Assembly: GCA_964536805.1 (NCBI GenBank)
Contig: CAZHYQ010000005.1
Span: 124,001-188,000 of the forward strand
DNA length: 64,000 nt
DNA from: Longilinea sp964536805
GTDB lineage: Bacteria; Chloroflexota; Anaerolineae; Anaerolineales; Anaerolineaceae
Direction of reading: 5' to 3'
The notes under the pieces are model-generated. The model ran no database searches. It was not told the origin of the DNA and worked only from the letters and a program-made list of their open reading frames with translations. The position numbers were made by a program, and so were the translations under genes. This document shows positions 60,443 to 64,000 of the stretch, in pieces; position 1 is the stretch's first letter, and every line of letters starts with the position of its first letter.

Positions 60443-60838
60443 CTATTCCTCTTCGTCTTTTTGAGCCGGTTTTTCTTCCACGGCAGGTTTTTCCTGCCGC
60501 AGTTCATGAAGCAACTGCTCGATGCGATCCGCGCGTTCGGGAGTCGGGTCCCAGTGGAAACGCAGGCGCGGAAAGGACCGCAAATCGATGCGCTCAGCCA
60601 GTTTGCTGCGAATAAACCCGCTCGCGCTTTCCATGCCGGCCAGGATTTCCTTTGATCTGGAACTGCCTTCCACCGCGGAAATGTAGATCTCTGCATAAGC
60701 AAGTTCCCGGTCTACGCTGACGTCGGTGATGCTGATTCCAACCAGGCGCGGATCGTGAACCTCTCCCTTGAAAATCATTTCGGAGAGCTCCTGGCGGATG
60801 CGGTCGTTAATCCGTTGGAGACGAAGTTTTGATGGCAT
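60443..60838 (-). CDS. rbfA: Ribosome-binding factor A
   Basis: 131 aa. RINDRIRQELSEMI, HDPRLVGISITDVSVDRELAYAEIYI and RLRFHWDPTPERADRIEQLL mark RbfA, a KH-like factor for 30S maturation. A charged Glu/Lys tail follows. Between infB and truB. Confidence 0.96.
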   Translation of the reverse strand: MPSKLRLQRINDRIRQELSEMIFKGEVHDPRLVGISITDVSVDRELAYAEIYISAVEGSSRSKEILAGMESASGFIRSKLAERIDLRSFPRLRFHWDPTPERADRIEQLLHELRQEKPAVEEKPAQKDEEE

Positions 60839-60867
60839 GCAGCTTACTCCATATTGCGCAAAAGATG

Positions 60868-62649
60868 TTATCCGTTACGCTCAAGGATGTAACATTCCAG
60901 GATATCGCCCTGGATGAAATCGTTGAAATTCTTAAGGGCTATGCCGCAGTCAAAACCCTGGCGCACTTCCCGGACATCGTCTTTTTCATGCTTCAGCGAG
61001 GCAATTTCGCCTTCAGCGATTTGCTGTCCGGCACGCAGCACGCGGATCTTGCCGTTCCGGCGAATCTCGCCATCGCGGACGCGGCAGCCAGCGATATTGC
61101 CAACTTTGGTGATCTTGAAAACTGCCATCACCTCGGCATGACCAAACTTGACCTCGCGGAACTCAGGTTCGAGCATGCCCTTGAGCGCCTTCTCGATGTC
61201 TTCTGTCATCCGGTAAATAATATCATACAGGCGGATTGAGACGCCTTCCGAATCAGCCAGCCGGCGGGCTGAACCATCCGGTTGAACATTGAAGCCGATG
61301 ACAATCGCTTTGGAGGCAGCCGCCAGCAGAACGTCGTTGTCGGTGATATTGCCGGTTTCTGAATGTAGAATGGTGATCTTGATTTGATCGCCCTTCAAGT
61401 CATTAAGCGAGTTGATAATGGGTTCCAGGGAGCCCTGCACATCCACTTTGATAATCAGGCGCAGTTCGTGCTCTTCGCCGGATTGAACGCGGCTAAATAA
61501 TTCTTCCAGGGTGGCCTTTGGACCTGAAATCTGGGTCTGGTGCGCCGCCGATTTGCGTTCTTCAGCAACCTGGCGGGCTTCTTTTTCAGAAGGCAGCACC
61601 TGGAAGAGGTCGCCCGCCGCGGGGACGTCGTTAAGCCCCATCACCTGAACCGGGGTCGAGGGGCCAGCTTTGTGCAGTTTGCGGCCACGGAAGTCGAACA
61701 TGGCCCGGATACGGCCGTAGGTACTGCCTGCCAGGACTGCATCGCCGAGCTCGAGCGTGCCATTTTGTACCAGCAGGGTGGCAATGACGCCTTTGGCGCG
61801 TTCCACCTGGGCTTCCACCACGGTACCAATGGTGCGGCCTTTGGGGTTGGCCTTGATTTCCATGCTGTCGTTTACCAACAGAATGGCCTCAAGCAAATCG
61901 TCGATGCCTTTTTTCAGTTTTGCTGAAACTGGCACGACCATGGTGTTGCCCTCCCATTCATCCGGAACCAACCCCATTTCGGCGAGTTGATTCTTGACGA
62001 AATCCGGGTTGGCATCCGGCCGGTCGATTTTATTGAGCGCAACAATAATCGGTACGCGGGCAGCGCGGGCATGGGCAATGGCTTCACGGGTCTGCGGCAT
62101 GACGCCGTCATCCGCTGCCACCACCAACACCACAATATCGGCACCCTGGGCTCCGCGGGCGCGCATGGCCGTGAAGGCTGCGTGACCGGGCGTATCGAGG
62201 AAGGTGATCGGATGGCCCTTATGGTCCACCTGGTATGCGCCAATATGTTGGGTGATGCCGCCAGCTTCGCCGCCTGCCACGTTAGCATGCCGAATGGCAT
62301 CCAGCAGGGTGGTTTTTCCATGATCAACGTGACCCAAAATGGTCACGACTGGTGCACGGCTGAATAATTGTTCGGCATCTTCACTGGCAATCAACTGTCG
62401 CCAGAGGGGAATTTCACCGGTTTCTTTTTCTTCCACCACATCGGGCTGTTCCATGCGGGCTTCAAAGCCCAGTTCTGATGAAACAACCGCGGCGGTATCA
62501 AAATCAATCGTCTGATTGATGCTGGCCATGACACCGTTGGACATCAATATTTTGATGACCTGTATCGGACTGGCTTGAATCAATGCAGCCAGATCACGGA
62601 CGGTGATGCTGGCAGGTAATTCTATCGTTTTATGCCCTATCTCACTCAA
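60868..62649 (-). CDS. infB: Translation initiation factor IF-2, short form
   Basis: 593 aa from a TTG start with GGAGGTG 6 nt upstream. After a short IF2-N domain (about 1-60) the GTPase domain has VTILGHVDHGKTTLLDAI, DTPGHAAFTAMRARGAQ and NKIDRP. Domains II, III and IV end in GDILECYILERN. The large N-terminal region of enterobacterial IF-2 is absent, giving a compact factor. It loads fMet-tRNA on the 30S subunit. Confidence 0.97.
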   Translation of the reverse strand: MSEIGHKTIELPASITVRDLAALIQASPIQVIKILMSNGVMASINQTIDFDTAAVVSSELGFEARMEQPDVVEEKETGEIPLWRQLIASEDAEQLFSRAPVVTILGHVDHGKTTLLDAIRHANVAGGEAGGITQHIGAYQVDHKGHPITFLDTPGHAAFTAMRARGAQGADIVVLVVAADDGVMPQTREAIAHARAARVPIIVALNKIDRPDANPDFVKNQLAEMGLVPDEWEGNTMVVPVSAKLKKGIDDLLEAILLVNDSMEIKANPKGRTIGTVVEAQVERAKGVIATLLVQNGTLELGDAVLAGSTYGRIRAMFDFRGRKLHKAGPSTPVQVMGLNDVPAAGDLFQVLPSEKEARQVAEERKSAAHQTQISGPKATLEELFSRVQSGEEHELRLIIKVDVQGSLEPIINSLNDLKGDQIKITILHSETGNITDNDVLLAAASKAIVIGFNVQPDGSARRLADSEGVSIRLYDIIYRMTEDIEKALKGMLEPEFREVKFGHAEVMAVFKITKVGNIAGCRVRDGEIRRNGKIRVLRAGQQIAEGEIASLKHEKDDVREVRQGFDCGIALKNFNDFIQGDILECYILERNG

Positions 62650-62824
62650 AATGCACCTCCGGGTTGCGTTGCACCCAACCCATATTTCTCAAAAAACTAC
62701 CAAAATCCAATAATCTCAACTCCAAACTGGCTGGGTGCGCTTTTGGCGCAGCGAAGAGCATGTGAGATGGGTATGGATCAGTCGAGCATACTGTTACCCT
62801 CAAATGCAAGCCTGGCGATGGGGA

Positions 62825-63181
62825 TCATGCCTCGTCCTTGGCTCCCTGAGAAGGAGCGGGTTCCAAAGCGGGCGGCTGCCCCACCGTGGGTTCGTCCGCG
62901 GGCAGGGAAACCATTATCTCTTGCAGGTAGGAATGATCCTGCTCAGTCAGTTCCACTTTCAGTGCATTGGCCAGTGCGCCTTTCAGAGCGCGTTCCCAAC
63001 AGGAGCGTTGGTTGTGCAGGTAGGCTCCCCGTCCGGCGGCTTTCCCGCTTGGATCGAGCTTGACGTTGCCCTGGGGGTCGCGTACCAGACGCATCAGGGT
63101 ACGCTTGGGAAGTACCAGGCGGCAACCAACACAGGTGCGTTGTGGAATATGCTTGACTCGTTTCGTAGGTCGCTTAACCAC
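62825..63181 (-). CDS. ylxR: YlxR-family RNA-binding protein
   Basis: 118 aa. RTCVGCRLVLPKRTLMRLVRDPQG and GRGAYLHNQRSCWERALK define DUF448/YlxR, a small protein reported in Firmicutes to bind RNase P or nucleoid. It has a GTG start and a Pro/Glu-rich C-terminal tail. Between nusA and infB, its standard location. A 175-bp gap before infB holds no gene I can see. Confidence 0.93.
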   Translation of the reverse strand: MVKRPTKRVKHIPQRTCVGCRLVLPKRTLMRLVRDPQGNVKLDPSGKAAGRGAYLHNQRSCWERALKGALANALKVELTEQDHSYLQEIMVSLPADEPTVGQPPALEPAPSQGAKDEA

Positions 63182-63204
63182 CTTCCACTCTCAAATACCG
63201 CTTT

Positions 63205-64000
63205 CTATTCCCAGTCCCAGCCTTCGCCGCCGCGCTTATGTTTCTTGCGGGCGAGCGTGACATCGCGGTCGGGGTCATAAACCACTTCGACGCTCTTGCG
63301 TTTCTTCTTGGCTTTCTTCTTGCCGGTCTTATTGCCGGCGCTGTCCACTTCATCCTCTTCCTCGTCCGTTGTATCCGGCTGGGCTAGGATTTCTGGCCGT
63401 AGGGTGAAGAGATCCTCCAGGGAGGGCTCTTCCTCCAGCACAGGGGTGGCCAGTTCGGATTCGGGAAGGGCGCGGATGGGCAGTTCTTCGAGCACTGGTT
63501 CTTCATCCGCCAATGCGGGTACTTCGGCTGCTGGTTTACCTTCGGCAGCCTCAAGCACCTCGGCGGCGGGCGTTTCCAATTCCTCCACTGGCTGGGCAGG
63601 GGCATTGGCAGCCGTGACCTGCGCATCCAGCTCGGCCATCAGGCGGTTGATCTCGGTCATGGCTTTGGGACCGATGCCGTTGATGCGCAGAATTTCATCA
63701 GGCGCCAGTTTCATTTGACGGGCAACTTCGCCGACAGTACTGTAACCGGCTTCCTGCAGCAGATTGGCTACATGTTCGGGCAGCGAACCATCCAGAATGG
63801 GTGTCTCAAAGGCACCAGCCGGGATGAGTTCATCCACTTCAGGCGTTGCGACTTCGACTTTCTTTTCCGGCTTGCGGGCGGTGCGTTTTTCAACCCGGTC
63901 GACAAAGCGCGCCATAAAGTCGTATTCTTCCGGCGTTAAAGGGCGGCCGTCGGCTTTGCGGGCGAGGCTTTCCTCAATTTTGGTGATGGCATCCGTTTCG
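63205..64000 (-). CDS. nusA: Transcription factor NusA, C-terminal part (runs off right edge)
   Basis: About 265 C-terminal residues. Reading on past the Met at 63915 gives ITKIEESLARKADGRPLTPEEYDFMARF, so the gene begins outside the window. What is present is an acidic Glu/Pro-rich linker with a helix-hairpin-helix segment (VARQMKLAPDEILRINGIGPKAM) and a basic tail ending KKHKRGGEGWDWE. The S1/KH core lies to the right. Identity rests mainly on operon position before ylxR-infB. Confidence 0.8.
   Translation of the reverse strand, partial: ETDAITKIEESLARKADGRPLTPEEYDFMARFVDRVEKRTARKPEKKVEVATPEVDELIPAGAFETPILDGSLPEHVANLLQEAGYSTVGEVARQMKLAPDEILRINGIGPKAMTEINRLMAELDAQVTAANAPAQPVEELETPAAEVLEAAEGKPAAEVPALADEEPVLEELPIRALPESELATPVLEEEPSLEDLFTLRPEILAQPDTTDEEEDEVDSAGNKTGKKKAKKKRKSVEVVYDPDRDVTLARKKHKRGGEGWDWE

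Overview
The window looks like a chromosomal segment of a member of the Chloroflexota, most probably class Anaerolineae. This is inferred from gene content: an alternative complex III (act) operon, T-box leaders on thrS and trpB, a tandem-domain ThyX, many Thr/Pro-rich lipoprotein linkers, a CIRCE-controlled groESL, and short infB. No rRNA or marker search was possible, so the taxonomic call is an inference. Almost all of the sequence is ordinary, tightly packed bacterial chromosome. The exception is an AT-rich island at about 50.6-52.9 kb.

Layout. 0-8.1 kb: an ABC-2 type exporter (its permease cut by the window edge), a complete nucleoside/BMP-type ABC importer operon (lipoprotein, double ATPase, two permeases) and an MFS sugar-type transporter, all on the minus strand. 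8.2-15.6 kb: trmD, two membrane-anchored TPR proteins, groES-groEL behind a consensus promoter and CIRCE operator, a PpiC-type lipoprotein and a membrane-anchored unknown. 15.7-21.7 kb (minus): DUF711, SpoU methyltransferase and macro-domain genes, then rplT-rpmI-infC (infC with an apparent AUC start) and thrS. 21.7-22.7 kb: a Thr-specific T-box leader that follows directly on a tRNA-Val gene, a divergent tRNA-Ser gene, and three tandem copies of a segment carrying the tRNA-Ser 3' end plus a terminator. 22.7-24.5 kb: a Cys-rich 4Fe-4S protein and a SET-domain protein.

24.7-31.6 kb (minus): a seven-gene respiratory operon encoding a di-heme cytochrome c and ActA, ActB1, ActB2, ActC, ActD and ActE, i.e. 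a quinol-oxidising alternative complex III. No terminal oxidase is in the window. 31.8-36.7 kb: rlmD-like methyltransferase, a PflX-like radical SAM protein, an NrtR-like regulator with a degenerate Nudix box, a CBM9-like lipoprotein and a YbbN-like thioredoxin. 36.8-44.7 kb: cell-envelope and signalling genes (two L,D-transpeptidases, an amidase, flavin reductase, AMMECR1 protein, two tandem DUF970/PstA-type c-di-AMP receptor homologues, and a large glycoside-hydrolase-like protein). 44.7-50.6 kb: a class A penicillin-binding protein and a degenerate DNA-methylase homologue.

50.6-52.9 kb: AT-rich island with one frameshifted and one intact secreted protein of unknown function. 52.9-58.5 kb: CPBP protease, a stand-alone NusG paralogue, trpB2 behind a Trp-specific T-box, a DinB-like protein and a double ThyX. 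58.5-64 kb (minus): the conserved nusA-ylxR-infB-rbfA-truB-ribF operon, with nusA running off the right edge.

Genes controlled by charged-tRNA sensing (thrS, trpB), heat shock (groESL) and probably IF3 autoregulation (infC) make regulation the best-supported theme. Several genes (trmD, the glycoside hydrolase, PBP1A, the PpiC lipoprotein) have a -10 element placed so close to the start codon that leaderless transcripts are predicted. I found no CRISPR array, prophage, insertion sequence or clear defence system.
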